Assembly (NCBI GenBank): GCA_017654935.2
Contig: CM065694.1
Coordinates: forward strand, 4,657,215 to 4,721,214
Direction of reading: 5' to 3'
DNA from: Phymorhynchus buccinoides
Taxonomy: Eukaryota; Mollusca; Gastropoda; Neogastropoda; Raphitomidae
Length of the DNA: 64,000 nt
In this document: in pieces, positions 35,140-47,021 of the stretch
How the letters are laid out: every line of letters begins with the position of its first letter
Numbering within the stretch: position 1 is the stretch's first letter
Program-made: the position numbers and the translations under genes
Notes under the pieces: model-generated
Seen by the model: only the letters and a program-made list of their open reading frames with translations
Database searches by the model: none
Told to the model about the DNA's origin: nothing

Positions 35140-37076
35140 ATGCTTTCTATGTCTGTCCTCTATCCTCTATCCATGTCATGCTTTCTATGTCTGTCCTCTA
35201 TCCTCTATCCATGTCATGCTTTCTATGTCTGTCCTCTATCCTCTATCCATGTCATGCTTTCTATGTCTGTCCTCTATCCTCTATCCATGTCATGCTTTCT
35301 ATGTCTGTCCTCTATCCTCTATCCATGTCATGCTTTCTATGTCTGTCCTCTATCCTCTATCCATGTCATGCTTTCTATGTCTGTCCTCTATCCATGTCAT
35401 GCTTTCTATGTCTGTCCTCTATCCATGTCATGCTTTCTATGTCTGTCCTCTATCCTCTATCCATGTCATGCTTTCTATGTCTGTCCTCTATCCATGTCAT
35501 GCTTTCTATGTCTGTCCTCTATCCATGTCATGCTTTCTATGTCTGTCCTCTATCCTCTATCCATGTCATGCTTTCTATGTCTGTCCTCTATCCATGTCAT
35601 GCTTTCTATGTCTGTCCTCTATCCTATATCCATGTCATGCTTTCTATGTCTGTCCTCTATCCATGTCATGCTTTCTATGTCTGTCCTCTATCCTATATCC
35701 ATGTCATGCTTTCTATGTCTGTCCTCTATTCATGTCATGCTTTCTGTCTGTCCTCTATCCATCTCATGCTTTCTATGTCTGTCCTCTATCCTCTATCCAT
35801 GTCATGCTTTCTATGTCTGTCCTTTATCCATGTCAAGCTTTCTATGTCTGTCCTCTATCCTATATCCATGTCATGCTTTCTATGTCTGTCCTCTATCCAT
35901 GTCATGCTTTCTGTGTCCTCTATCCATCTCATGCTTTCTATGTCTGTCCTCTATCCTCTATCCATGTCATGCTTTCTCTGTCCTCTATCCATGTCATGCT
36001 TTCTATGTCTGTCCTCTATCCTGTATCCATGTCATGCTTTCTATGTCTGTCCTCTATCCTGTATCCATGTCATGCTTTCTATGTCTGTCCTCTATCCATG
36101 TCATGCTTTCTATGTCTGTCCTCTATCCTCTATCCATGTCATGCTTTCTCTGTCCTCTATCCATGTCATGCTTTCTATGTCTGTCCTCTATCCATGTCAT
36201 GCTTTCTATGTCTGTCCTCTATCCTATATGCATGTCATGCTTTCTATGTCTGTCCTCTATCCATGTCATGCTTTCTATGTCTGTCCTCTGTCCTCTATCC
36301 ATGTCATGCTTTCTATGTCTGTCCTCTATCCATGTCATGCTTTCTATGTCTGTCCTCTATCCATGTCATGCTTTCTATGTCTGTCCTCTGTCCATGTCAT
36401 GCTTTCTATGTGTGTCCTCTATCCATGTCATGCTTTCTATGTCTGTCCTCTATCCATGTCATGCTTTCTATGTCTGTCCTCTATCCATGTTATGCTTTCT
36501 ATGTCTGTCCTCTGTCCATGTCATGCTTTCTATGTGTGTCCTCTATCCATGTCATGCTTTCTATGTGTGTCCTCTATCCATGTCATGCTTTCTATGTCTG
36601 TCCTCTATCCATGTCATGCTTTCTATGTCTGTCCTCTATCCATGTTATGCTTTCTATGTGTCTTCTATCCATGTCATGCTTTCTATGTGTCTTCTATCCA
36701 TGTCATGCTTTCTATGTTTGTCCTCTATCCTGTATCCATGTCATGCTGTCTATGTCTGTCCTCTGTCCATGTCATGCTTTCTATGTCTGTCCTCTGTCCA
36801 TGTCATGCTTTCTATGTCTGTCCTCTGTCCTCTATCCATGTCTGTCCTCTGTCCTCTATCCATGTCATGCTTTCTATGTCTGTCCTCTATCCTCTATCCA
36901 TGTCATGCTTTCTATGTCTGTCCTCTATCCATGTCATGCTTTCTGTCTGTCCTCTATCCATGTCATGCTTTCTATGTCTGTCCTCTCCTCTATCCATGTC
37001 ATGCTTTCTGTCTGTCCTCTATCCATGTCATGCTTTCTATGTCTGTCCTATCCTCTATCCATGTCATGCTTTCTGA
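35140..37076. repeat. ~31/42-bp minisatellite (CATGCTTTCTATGTCTGTCC), about 1.9 kb
   Basis: Units of the type tgctttctatgtctgtcct plus ctatccatgtca (31 bp) alternate with units that carry an extra cctctat segment (42 bp). Shorter variants and single-base changes (tgtgtcc, tatccatctc) cluster toward the distal half. All three plus-strand frames are open for over 630 codons, which follows from the stop-poor unit. Gene-strand sequence is GA-rich intron. Confidence 0.94.
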
Positions 37077-37089
37077 ATAAAACTGCACT

Positions 37090-37978
37090 CACTCATGACC
37101 AACCTTTCTGTCTGTCTTCTTATTTCTGACTCTCAATCTGTCTTGATCTCTTTCACACTGACACCCACACACCATCGCCAGAAATACCAACTTAAAACAA
37201 CACCCTGCGCAACCTAACCCACCCAAAGCTGTGCTCCCTGAAGGATTTATAACCAAAATAAAACTTTTATGAAACAAATCACAAACATGTAAAACAGTGA
37301 GAAGAAACAACAAATTTGACAATAATTTTCTCTTTTTTTTAAAATGAAAAAATTGATTCTGTGATAGCATTCACGGGACAGGCTGGCAATAGACACATTA
37401 ATCACATTTAACGGCTGGATTTCATCTTTGAAATGAAAACTCTCTAAGCATTTTTTTTCTTCAATGTCGACAATGAAGTAAAACAATCGCAACTTTCTCT
37501 AAATGATAAAAACAAAACCAAAAAACACATAAACTGTCACTTCTCATGCACAAATGTTTTCTTCGATATTTTACATCATTGATATTCTTTCTAACAGCGT
37601 CAATAAACAACTTGATAAATGATTAGGTCATCAAACAAAAGAGAAATCCAGCCCTCGTTTTGATTGATGTGACCGATAATTCCACTTCCAGCCCACAATG
37701 CAAGTGGATGGAACACTGAACGTATCGACACAAGTGTGCACAGAAAATTAAGCAAAAATATAAAACACATTGATTCGAGAAAAAAAAGGGGTTGGAGAGG
37801 AAATAGAGAGGGATAGAAGGGGCATGCTACACAAAATGAGCACTCCATGGCACTTAGGAGAAGAACAGTAGTAGTAGTACTCACTGGTATGTTAAATCTA
37901 TTGCTGCCCTGTCAGGGGAAATCAGCATGTTCCAGAATGAAATGATCACATACATCAAGACGCAATCAAAACACTACA
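37090..37978. other. Intron segment between two minisatellites
   Basis: AT-rich unique sequence. Minus-strand frames of 80-95 codons carry no recognisable domain. No element found. Confidence 0.55.
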
Positions 37979-38004
37979 ATGTGGCAAACACCTTATTCAA
38001 AGGG

Positions 38005-39386
38005 CTGCAAAGACACAATATTTCAACACAAAACACTCCATAACCCATCAGACTTGACGGCTGCAAGGAGAACACATGTACAACTTCATTGCAACAAAGT
38101 TTGTTCTTCTAGATTGACAAATTCAAACACAATATTTCAACACAAAACGCTCCACAACCCATCAGACTTGACAGCTGCAAGGAGAACACATGCACAACTT
38201 CATTGCAACAAAGTTTGTTCTTCTAGATTGACAAATTCAAACACAATATTTCAACACAAAACACTCCTTAACCCATCAGACTTGACAGCTGCAAGGAGAA
38301 CACATGTACAACTTCATTGCAACAAAGTTTGTTCTTCTAGATTGACAAATTCAAACACAATATTTCAACACAAAACACTCCATAACCCATCAGACTTGAC
38401 GGCTGCAAGGAGAACACGTGCACAACTTCATTGCAACAAAGTTTGTTCTTCTAGATTGACAAATTCAAACACAATATTTCAACACAAAACACTCCATAAC
38501 CCATCAGACTTGACGGCTGCAAGGAGAACACGTGCACAACTTCATTGCAACAAAGTTTGTTCTTCTAGATTGACAAATTCAAACACAATATTTCAACACA
38601 AAACACTCCATAACCCATCAGACTTGACGGCTGCAAGGAGAACACGTGTACAACTTCATTGCAACAAAGTTTGTTCTTCTAGATTGACAAATTCAAACAC
38701 AATATTTCAACACAAAACACTCCATAACCCATCAGACTTGACGGCTGCAAGGAGAACACGTGCACAACTTCATTGCAACAAAGTTTGTTCTTCTAGATTG
38801 ACAAATTCAAACACAATATTTCAACACAAAACACTCCATAACCCATCAGACTTGACGGCTGCAAGGAGAACACGTGTACAACTTCATTGCAACAAAGTTT
38901 GTTCTTCTAGATTGACAAATTCAAACACAATATTTCAACACAAAACACTCCATAACCCATCAGACTTGACGGCTGCAAGGAGAACACGTGCACAACTTCA
39001 TTGCAACAAAGTTTGTTCTTCTAGATTGACAAATTCAAACACAATATTTCAACACAAAACACTCCATAACCCATCAGACTTGACGGCTGCAAGGAGAACA
39101 CGTGCACAACTTCATTGCAACAAAGTTTGTTCTTCTAGATTGACAAATTCAAACACAATATTTCAACACAAAACACTCCATAACCCATCAGACTTGACGG
39201 CTGCAAGGAGAACACGTGCACAACTTCATTGCAACAAAGTTTGTTCTTCTAGATTGACAAATTCAAACACAATATTTCAACACAAAACACTCCATAACCC
39301 ATCAGACTTGACGGCTGCAAGGAGAACACGTGTACAACTTCATTGCAACAAAGTTTGTTCTTCTAGATTGACAAATTCAAACACAG
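38005..39386. repeat. 114-bp minisatellite, 12 copies
   Basis: The unit runs from caatatttcaacacaaaac through cccatcagacttgacggctg to caacaaagtttgttcttct. It is 38 codons long, so one plus-strand frame stays open through all copies (37979-39625). The frame is antisense to the dynein gene and intronic. Copies 4-12 carry acacgtgcac or acacgtgtac; copies 1-3 carry acacatg. Confidence 0.95.
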
Positions 39387-39502
39387 GAAGACACACACAG
39401 GCTGCAATCATACTTGACAAATGCATACTTCAATACAAATCTGTTGTCAATCAACCCATCCAAAGTGAACACTGCAAGGAAAGGATGTTTACAATCATAA
39501 TT

Positions 39503-40051
39503 TATCGTATTTTCGGATCATTAGGCGCTGCTGTGTTTAAGGCGAATAGGGCAATTTACAAGAAAAATCTGAAAAAAATTAAAGTAAAGGCGATACACAC
39601 CTCGCAAAAGAAAGTTGAAATTTGAAGCCCGTACATGTCCTGTAAATGCTTACTGACCGCCATTACTGCTGTTATAAACGAGAGTTGGCTCCCTTCTCAA
39701 ATAATCGAACTTCCGTTTTTGCGACTTCCGGTTGTTTTGTTTGGACTTTTCTTCGCAAAAACTGGTAGAATTATGGCATCTTAAGCTCTACAACGTTGCT
39801 TTTTACATCCAATGAAGGGTTATGGCATCTGTTGGACAGTATCTCGGATGATGATAATAGGGATTTTGAAGCATTTTAATGTGAGTATTCGTCATATCGG
39901 CGACTCGTTACCACTTTTGATGTTGTGACTCACAGTAGACTGTGCTGAGTCATTGCCAAATCTTCTCACGATTTTGTTCACTAATTTATATTAGGCGCAT
40001 AGAACGAAATTGGAGAACAGAATATCGCCTTATAGTCCGAAAATTACGGTA
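39503..40051. mobile_element. TACCGTA-family MITE, long copy
   Basis: The left end is TATCGTATTTTCGGATCATT; the right end is CCTTATAGTCCGAAAATTAC plus GGTA. The interior of about 500 bp has agcgctgctgtgtttaaggc and no coding region I recognise. Confidence 0.65.
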
Positions 40052-40238
40052 ACCCCAATAAGATAGGATTTAACAAACAAAAAGATTTGAAGACACTTCA
40101 GAATTGATACCTGCAAGGAAGACACACAATGTGTGTTCCAAAACATTGTGAACAAAAGTTTTGGATCAACACGACCAGATCAAAGGCTTATGGCCTGATC
40201 ATCGATCTGTCATCATATATCAAGGAAGGATATTTCAA

Positions 40239-40446
40239 CAGACCTGTTTGCCCCCTGCACAAGTCTCGAGTACTCTGGATAGCTGAAATGAGTAGCTTTG
40301 GTGTAAACTGTGTAGTTTTATTCATTAAACCATCAAACAATGTTCACTGAAAAGGAGTAATTAGAGCATTATTTTCAATTGTGAAGAGTAGTAGAGGTCC
40401 AAATTGAGTAGAATGCTACTCGAAAAGAGTAGAGAAAACAGGTCTG
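40239..40446. mobile_element. CAGACCTGTTT-family MITE
   Basis: The ends are CAGACCTGTTTGCC and GAAAACAGGTCTG. Internal motifs are aagtctcgagtactctgg, tgaaatgagtagc and agtagaggtccaaattgag. Related copies are at 40489-40598 (partial), 47022-47230 and 51635-51841. Confidence 0.78.
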
Positions 40447-40488
40447 TTTCAACACAAAATCTGTTGTCCATAATCTGTCAGATTTAAT

Positions 40489-40598
40489 ACCATCAAACAA
40501 TGTTCACTGAAAATGAGTAATTAGAGCATTATTTTGAAAAGTAGTAGAGGTCCAAATTGAGTAGAATACTACTCGAAAAGAGCAGAGTAAACAGGTCT
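40489..40598. mobile_element. CAGACCTGTTT-family MITE, right half only
   Basis: It matches the 3' half of the 40239 copy (ccatcaaacaatgttcactg to acaggtctg). A common flank (aatctgttgtccataatctg, 40457 and 40611) suggests a local duplication rather than an independent insertion. Confidence 0.6.
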
Positions 40599-40741
40599 GC
40601 TTCAACACTAAATCTGTTGTCCATAATCTGTCAGATTGAACAGGCGCAAAGGAAAGGTCACCATGTACATTTTTACTTTCAAATAGGATTTGCTTTGTAA
40701 GTAAGTACACAAAACCAATCACCCCAGGGGTGGTGACTGAC

Positions 40742-40873
40742 CTTGGAGGCTAGGTTCTGGAGCAGGGGGAACACCTCCAGGTAGGTCTGCAGCTTGTTCT
40801 TCAGGTCGTTGTAAGCGTCCCAGTCCTTCAGCTTGCTGGGCAGGGCCAGGCACTCGTCCCAGTAGGACTCCAC
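40742..40873 (-). CDS. Dynein heavy chain exon (linker), residues ~391-434
   Basis: The acceptor is gggcacag before GTGGAGTCC; the donor is TCCAAG followed by gtcagtca. It is phase 0 with 44 codons. The product begins VESYWDECLALPSKLKDW and ends VFPLLQNLASK. The LP-L-W-AY-LK pattern followed by PLL-L is the expected sequence before the RHW motif in the next exon. Five or so degenerate copies of its acceptor and first codons lie upstream (40874-41325). Confidence 0.9.
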
Positions 40874-41325
40874 CTGTGCCCAGAACAGCACAAAGATACT
40901 TTCCTCTGTTCCACCATCTCAACCTCATCTCATTTTCCACTCCTCCCAGTAAGACTCCACCTGTGCCCAGAACAGCACAGATACTTTCCTCTTTTCATCT
41001 CAACCTCATCTCATTTTCCACTCGTCCCAGTAAGACTCCACCTGTGCCCAGAACAGCACAAAGATACTGTCCTCTGTTCCACCATCTCAACCTCATCTCA
41101 TTCTCCACTCGTTCCAGTAAGACTCCACCTGTGCCCAGAACAGCACAAAGATACTGTCCTCTGTTCCACCATCTCAACCTCATCTCATGTTCCACTCGTC
41201 CCAGTAAGACTCCACCTGTGTGCACAGAGTAGCACAAAGATACTGTCCTCTGTTCCACCATCTCAACCTCATCTCATTCTCCACTCGTCCCAGTAAGACT
41301 CCACCTGGGTGCACAGAGTATCATG
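40874..41325 (-). repeat. Acceptor-side junction array of the 40742-40873 exon
   Basis: Five further copies of about 80-91 bp lie upstream. On the gene strand each has intron (GAGGTTGAGATG, GGTGGAACAGAGGA), the acceptor gttctgggcacag and the first ~30 nt of the exon (GTGGAGTCTTACTGGGACGAG) running into GAGAATGAGATGAGG. The most distal copies have ctctgtgcacacag in place of gttctgggcacag. Confidence 0.88.
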
Positions 41326-41390
41326 GAGCATGCACTGAGCCACCAGTCCCCGCCGCACTGCAGTCAATGCTGATGGAGGGACCACAATAC

Positions 41391-41974
41391 TACCCTATTT
41401 TTTTTTTAGAGTACAAGGCGCATCTAAATAAAAAAGACGCACCCTAAATTTGACACAGATTCTGTTATTATATTTTTTTACTATTTAATTAGTCGTATGT
41501 AAGGCACAGGGGTCTCAGTCTGGGGAAAAAGTATTGCCAAAATAGTAAACTTAACCCCTTCCCTGCCCAGTGCTGTGTCTACTAGGTGGTGTGTGATGTA
41601 ATCGATGATGTCATACCTTTTGAAGTCATAGTCCTGGAATGGTGGTGGGTTTTTTGTTCAAAATCAGGAAAAATATATCTCAAGACCATTTTCTCAGATT
41701 GAGTCAAACAGGTCTTTTTTTAATGTATTTTATGATTGATAATTTCTGTTTTCCTCTGGCAGTGAAGGGGTTAACCTTTATGCTGTAAGTGAAAAATTGT
41801 TTACGGTTTATAATGCAATACTTTTTCCCCCAGACAAGGCCCCCTGTGCCTTATAATGTGGCTAACAATTTAGTGAGAAAGTATAATAACAACATCTTCA
41901 TTTTGTGTAAAATTGGGGGTGGGGTGGGGTGCGCTTTACAATAAGGTGCACCTTATAGTCTGAAAAATACGATA
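41391..41974. mobile_element. TACCGTA-family MITE(s) interrupted by a TTAA MITE
   Basis: The left part (41391-41546) starts TACCCTATTTTTTTTTTAGA and has aaggcgcatctaaat. The right part (41795-41974) ends GCACCTTATAGTCTGAAAAA plus TACGATA. A piggyBac-like MITE (41551-41774) lies between. It may be one element split by insertion, or two neighbours. Confidence 0.55.
41551..41774. mobile_element. TTAA-flanked piggyBac-like MITE
   Basis: The ends are TTAACCCCTTCCCTGCC and TGGCAGTGAAGGGGTTAA, an intact TTAA pair. The interior includes gtgatgtaatcgatgatgtc and gaaaaatatatctcaagacc, as in the 91-714 and 53677 copies. Confidence 0.8.
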
Positions 41975-43085
41975 CATTTTTCTTCTTAGTACAAAGATCC
42001 ACTTCTCCTTTCCACCACCAAAACTACAGCTAATTTCTTTCCCCTCAATAATCACGCCTCCTCTTTTCCTGTTCACAATCCAGCATCTTGTTTTTCGGTC
42101 TATAATCATATGGCACATTGTTCTTTTCGAAATCAGACCTCAAAATGTTTCGGCTAAAAAACCCATCATAAAGATGTTTTTCTTTTTCAATTCATACTTC
42201 ATGTTCTTCACTCAATGTTACCATAACTTTAGTTTAGGCTCCACAATCATACTTTGGGGCAGTTTCACAAGGTTAGCGTTAGCTCAAATCGGCAAAGACG
42301 GTCCTAATAAACACCCTTGTTTGTCGATAGTTTGACAAGCGTTTTGTGGCTCCTTTGGTGGTAGCTAATGGCGAACGATTAGTTGCATCATGGGAAATAC
42401 ACAATACTTCCGCCTTTTTTAATTTCTCACGTGAACGTGACTTTTACTTTCAAAATGGAAGACCAAGTAAACAAGCTTGTCGCAGACAAATATTCTTTAG
42501 TCTATCATGAAAACATACGGAATTATTTTAGCAGATGAAACAAACGCAAGTGTTTTTGAGTGTTCTTTCTTAATGTTTCATCATGATAGATGGAATACTA
42601 TAGTGCAGATTTAATTTTTGGCACACAGATAGAAAAACAGAAATTGAAATCTTTACACAAACTGACAGAGATGTATGATTTATCTCCCTTTTGATAGCAA
42701 CTCTTTACTCTCTCCCAAAAGTGAAGAGTAAGCTTAATTTTTAAAGAGTTATCTGACCTTAGCAAATGTTTTGGATTTTCTTAGACCTCTTTTGGCGTAA
42801 CAGTTATTGACGCGGTGACCGTCCTCTAGTGAAACTCGACCCTTGATCATGTTTCTATTTCTATTCTACAATTATACCTCAGGGTTTGTTTTTTATTATA
42901 AAATTAGACTTTTCTAAAAATCATGTACTGGGTAGTGGGTTTTTTTCCCATTCCACAACCATGCCTCATGTTTTTAATTCCAGTCATACTACAAAATGTT
43001 CTTCTATACCAGTTTCCACTTCATAACGATACCTTATCTATTCTACAACCTTGTCTCATGTTGTCCATTTTACAATTGTAGTACA
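41975..43085. other. Intron segment, nothing recognised
   Basis: Unique AT-rich DNA. No exon with family similarity and no TIR pair that I can support. Confidence 0.55.
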
Positions 43086-43290
43086 ATGGAAAACATGACA
43101 TTATGATCATGGATTGAAAATATAAGGTTCGATTTAGATTTTTTGTTTTGTTTTTCAAATGTGACGTACTTTTTGTTTTGTTTTTCAAATGTGACGTACA
43201 ATTTGTACGTCACATTTGAAAAACAAAACAAAAAATCTAAATCGAACCTTATATTTTCAATCCATGATCATAATGTCATGTTTTCCATCC
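43086..43290. repeat. Large palindrome (about 80-bp arms)
   Basis: The left arm starts tggaaaacatgacattatga; the right arm ends tcataatgtcatgttttcca. The arms are nearly perfect complements. A 31-bp piece (tttttgttttgtttttcaaa plus tgtgacgtac) is present twice in the left arm and once in the right. The centre is gtacaatttgtac. Confidence 0.88.
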
Positions 43291-43357
43291 CGGTTATCGT
43301 TTTTTTACTATCAAATTCCACACTCCACACAAACAAGACAAATATTTGTCCATCTTC

Positions 43358-43599
43358 TTAACCCTTTCACCGCCAACATCGCATTTATGCACCACAATGA
43401 TTTAACACCCATGTCACTAAAAGGCATCAAATCGGGGTCTGTTATCCAAAGACCCTATTCTGTTAATTTTGGAAGGCAAGGATAGGCCTTGCTTTAAATA
43501 TGTCACAGAGGAATCCCCAATATTACAGACAGATTTTTTCTCTACCCAGGTAAGCTTGGAAACTTTTTGCTGAAAAATGGCTGGTGGTGAAAGGGTTAA
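43358..43599. mobile_element. TTAA-flanked piggyBac-like MITE
   Basis: The ends are TTAACCCTTTCACCGCCAAC and GGCTGGTGGTGAAAGGGTTAA. The same subfamily as 8036, 53873 and 54073. Confidence 0.82.
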
Positions 43600-43975
43600 T
43601 ATACTATAGAATTACCTTGTGTGTTTGATCACATTTTCTGTTGTTTATACTAAACTAAACATATGTTAAACATTTGTAAATGCATTATAAATGAATCATA
43701 ATGTATTCTAAAGTGTACTTGTGGCTACTTTCTGTTTGTCACTATGTTAATAGACATAAGATTTTGTGTTATTTTACGTAAAATAGTTAATGTATTAATA
43801 AATAACAAAATAATAATTGTATTTGTGTTAATGTTTGGAACTACTGGTAATTCATTTAAAGTTAATTAAAGTCCATTAGTCAACCAATTAAAAAAAAAAT
43901 TAGTCAACCAATCCAAATCAAGTCAGTGATCCCAATGAAAATTGGTCTCCTCTACTATAAAAGAATCAAAAGTTG

Positions 43976-44382
43976 GTAAAGGTAAAGATGTGCCACCCCC
44001 CCCTGCATTTCTCGGTTAATTCTATTTTTCCATTTTTGCCTTTCTTACCATACATAAAGCTGTATTTTAGGAACATTTTTAGCTAATAACCTTTTTGGAA
44101 TACTAACCCTATCCCTAACCCTAGCCCTAAACCTAACCCTACCCCCCACTATGTACTGCAGTACACAGCGATTATGTCACAGTTGTGGTTCGTTGCGTTT
44201 TTCCGTCTTATAGGGTGGGGGGTAGGGTTAGGGTTAGGGTTAGGGATAGGGTTAGTATTCCAAAAAGGTTATTAGCTAAAAATGTTCCTAAAATACAGCT
44301 TTATGTATGGTAAGAAAGGCAATAACGGAAAAATAGAATTAACCGAGATAGGTAGGGGGGGTGGCACATCTTGACCTTTACC
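43976..44382. mobile_element. Foldback MITE with telomere-like stems (second copy)
   Basis: Long inverted arms (ggtaaaggtaaagatgtgcc and ggcacatcttgacctttacc). Inner (CCCTAA)n and (TTAGGG)n runs flank a loop that is the reverse complement of the loop in the 5119-5520 copy, so this copy is inserted in the opposite orientation. Confidence 0.85.
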
Positions 44383-44579
44383 CAAAAATTGATGTCTGAA
44401 AAACAGAAGCAGCTAAAACCATGCATTGCAAAGGAAAACAAATCAACTTGAATAATCAAAAGGTGATACTGCTCAGAAAAAAAGTGCATGCAGTTAAATA
44501 TCACAGAGAAGAGCTGAATAAAAAAAATGATGGTGAATAGAATGGGAAAATAGCTCAGTTAAGAATTGGTGTACAAGCT

Positions 44580-44701
44580 CTTAAAGACCCACCAAGTCCA
44601 TGAGTGGAAATAATGGTTTTCACATGTCTTCCCTCTCTCGCTGGTAAGAAATCTTTTAGAGGGAGAGAGTGAAAATACACGTGACGTGGTGGGTCTTTAA
44701 G
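44580..44701. mobile_element. CTTAAAGACCC-family MITE
   Basis: The ends are CTTAAAGACCCACCAAGTC and CGTGGTGGGTCTTTAAG, with interior cttccctctctcgctgg and gagggagagagtgaaaatac. A second copy is at 48366-48496. Confidence 0.75.
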
Positions 44702-45980
44702 TGCTGACTTTGTCGTGAGTGTTTTCCTTTTTAATGGGATGACTTTAATGGTTAAGTTTCTACTATCGGTTAAACTGCTGGCACTATGGTAAACACCATT
44801 TCTACCATGGCTTTGCATCAAAAATAAAATTCTTCAATCTACTTCCAGTTTACCGTCTGTCTATTAATGTGGAGGGCGCCAACATGAGGACTCTATAGAG
44901 ACAAAGTCATCACAAATCAACAACAACAACAACAATGAAAACAAGGCCATCAACATTCCTAAAAGCAAAATATCTGCCCTCATTGCCAATAACTTTATTC
45001 CTTTTTCCATAATCATGAGCTGAGATACTTCTATTTCGTGTCCTTTAACTCTCTCTAGGCTGCAGAACCGAAATCCGCCCGATTTTTTTTCTTCCCTGGT
45101 GGCCGATGACGCCGATTGCGCCCGCTGAACGCCAGGTCTAGTACGTTCACTTTCACTCTACCCACAATGCAATATACTAAGTTAGTTCTTCCTGTTTCTG
45201 ACACTCCCGGGTCGGTTTTTGGTCTTTACAGCAAGGGAAAGCACCCAATAGTCTTTTTGAACAGATTTTTTAAAGTGACGCCAATTTTTTTTTTTTTTTC
45301 ATGTGACGCGGGCAGTAATCGCGGTGGGATGTTTGGAGTGCCATTACGGATTTTTTATTCTAATTCATGGTTTGTTGTGTGACATTGTGTTAGGTTTCGA
45401 ATGAAAATATCATCATTGCTATTCAATATGCATCTTTGAGAAATGAAAGGTGAGTTAGACTTTATTCTGGGTGATTTTTTAAAATAAAAGATTTGGTGTG
45501 ACGTTCGGAGTAACTCCCCTTCTCTTATGCAATAGGATCGATTCTCGGTTCGATTGAAGCATAGGGTTAAAACAAAAACATTCTATTTATTTATGTTTGT
45601 AAGTATTTTTAAATGTTTATTTATGGCTCATGAATATGGTACACTTTATTGTATATTGTAATGGGTTAAGGCCTCTATATACAATAAAATCATTCATTCA
45701 TTAATTCAATTCATAAAACGAAACTATACTTTACATTCAGCAAATTATAATCAATAGTTATTTAGCAATTTCTTAGATAAACATACGTCGTCATCACAAA
45801 TTCAAATGTTGCTATGTATACTTCACACCTACACCCATGCCTTGTAAACGTTCACTCAACACTAATACACATGCGTAATTAAGCACAATGAAAATTATCA
45901 TTCTTTTTTAAAACATAGTAAATATTTCTAACCTTATTTTTTCAATTTAAAGTTAATTATTCGGTCTCCTTTATTCTTAC
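44702..45980. other. Intron segment, nothing certain
   Basis: Unique sequence with a (CAA)n stretch at 44920-44935. A LINE-like tail (caataaaatcattcattcat) lies at about 45680-45705. No other supported feature. Confidence 0.5.
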
Positions 45981-46094
45981 CTCCCTTGATGAGCTTTCCA
46001 GGTCCACTTCAGCCCACAAGGTGTCTCTGAAGCGAGTGTCGAAGCGAATAAACTTCTGGAATAATCCGTACAGCTGACTCAGCAGATCCAGTTC
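45981..46094 (-). CDS. Dynein heavy chain exon (linker), residues ~353-390
   Basis: The acceptor is cacgcag before GAACTGGATC; the donor is AGGGAG followed by gtaagaat. It is phase 0 with 38 codons. The product ELDLLSQLYGLFQKFIRF followed by FRDTLWAEVDLE matches the EL-LL-LY segment that always follows the YPEL motif in dynein heavy chains. No junction array was found at this exon. Confidence 0.9.
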
Positions 46095-46468
46095 CTGCGT
46101 GTCAATAAAAAAAAAAAGCACAATAGATGAACGACCAAAAGTAACTATTTTCATAATAATTATAATAATAATAATAATATACAGTATTTATAAAGCGCAT
46201 TTCTTGCTACACAACTTAATGTGCTTGCTCCAATCATTCATACGAACTCATTCGTCCAACCGTACACTATCAAAATAGGCCTATGAAAGCACCAAGAAGT
46301 GCATAAACAAATAAATCACACACACTCTTCCTACCTTATCCACAATGACATAGTATACAACCATAGTTGTGGTGGATACTGACAGTGTTAGCAAGATCTA
46401 CAGAAGATAATAGGCTTTTTATGAAGAGGTAGGTCTTGAGTTGAGATATAAAAGAAGAGTAAGCCGAC

Positions 46469-46775
46469 TTCTTCTTCGATCGCTCAGACAATTTCCTGTC
46501 AATTATGAGCGCAGATGCGTCGTGCTGCCGTTATGCGCCTAACTAAGAAATAGTTTGTCAGCAAGTACTGACTTCGGCTGGAGGAAATTTTTTGGAAAGT
46601 GTTTTGTGCAGGAGAATGGACTGGTAAGGCAGAAAGATAGTAGATGACAGTAAGAAAAGGGAAAAGGCAGAGTCAAAGACAGTGGCAGATTAGAGGAAGC
46701 TACAAGCACAGAACTTCCAGAAGGTGGGGGAACTATTTATACAAAAGAATCCCCAGTATCCCCACGGGGGGAAGA
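46469..46775 (+). mobile_element. SINE copy, head type B
   Basis: Same head as the 6311 copy (tcttcgatcgctcagacaat, then atgagcgcagatgcgtcgtg) and the common body ending in gtatccccacgggg. It lies between the exons at 45981 and 47248. Confidence 0.7.
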
Positions 46776-46835
46776 GGTATTCAGGGAGGGAGTTCCAGAT
46801 GATTGGTGCTCTGAAACTGAACTCACTCACCGACA

Positions 46836-47021
46836 GATTTCAAGGATCCCTAATTTTTTAACCTACCTCCCCAGTGCGGTCCAGCTCAGGGAAAGGCTTG
46901 AAGGCTCTCTCACCAAAAGATTTCAAGAATCGCTAATCTTTTAACCTATCTCCCCAGTGCAGTCCAGCTTGGAGAAAGGTTTGCAGGCTCTCTCATCAAC
47001 AGATTTCAAGGATCCCTAATG
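46836..47021 (-). repeat. Two old donor-side copies of the 47248-47460 exon end
   Basis: Segments at about 46862-46915 and 46937-47020 repeat the end of the exon (CCTACCTCCCCAGTGCGGTC, then agctcagggaaaggctt) and the adjoining intron (gatttcaaggatccctaat). The donor site is still recognisable in each, as gtaggtt or gtagat. The copy next to the true exon was later split by a MITE (47022-47230) with a ctaatg target duplication. Confidence 0.8.

Noticed and set aside
35035..37129. Three overlapping plus-strand ORFs of 632-690 codons rich in Ser, Cys, Leu and Met
   Set aside because: They are three frames of the same stop-free minisatellite, antisense to the dynein gene, with no family similarity.
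37979..39625. 548-codon plus-strand ORF with 38-residue repeats
   Set aside because: It follows from a 114-bp unit with one open frame inside an intron; no domain, splice context or promoter supports it.
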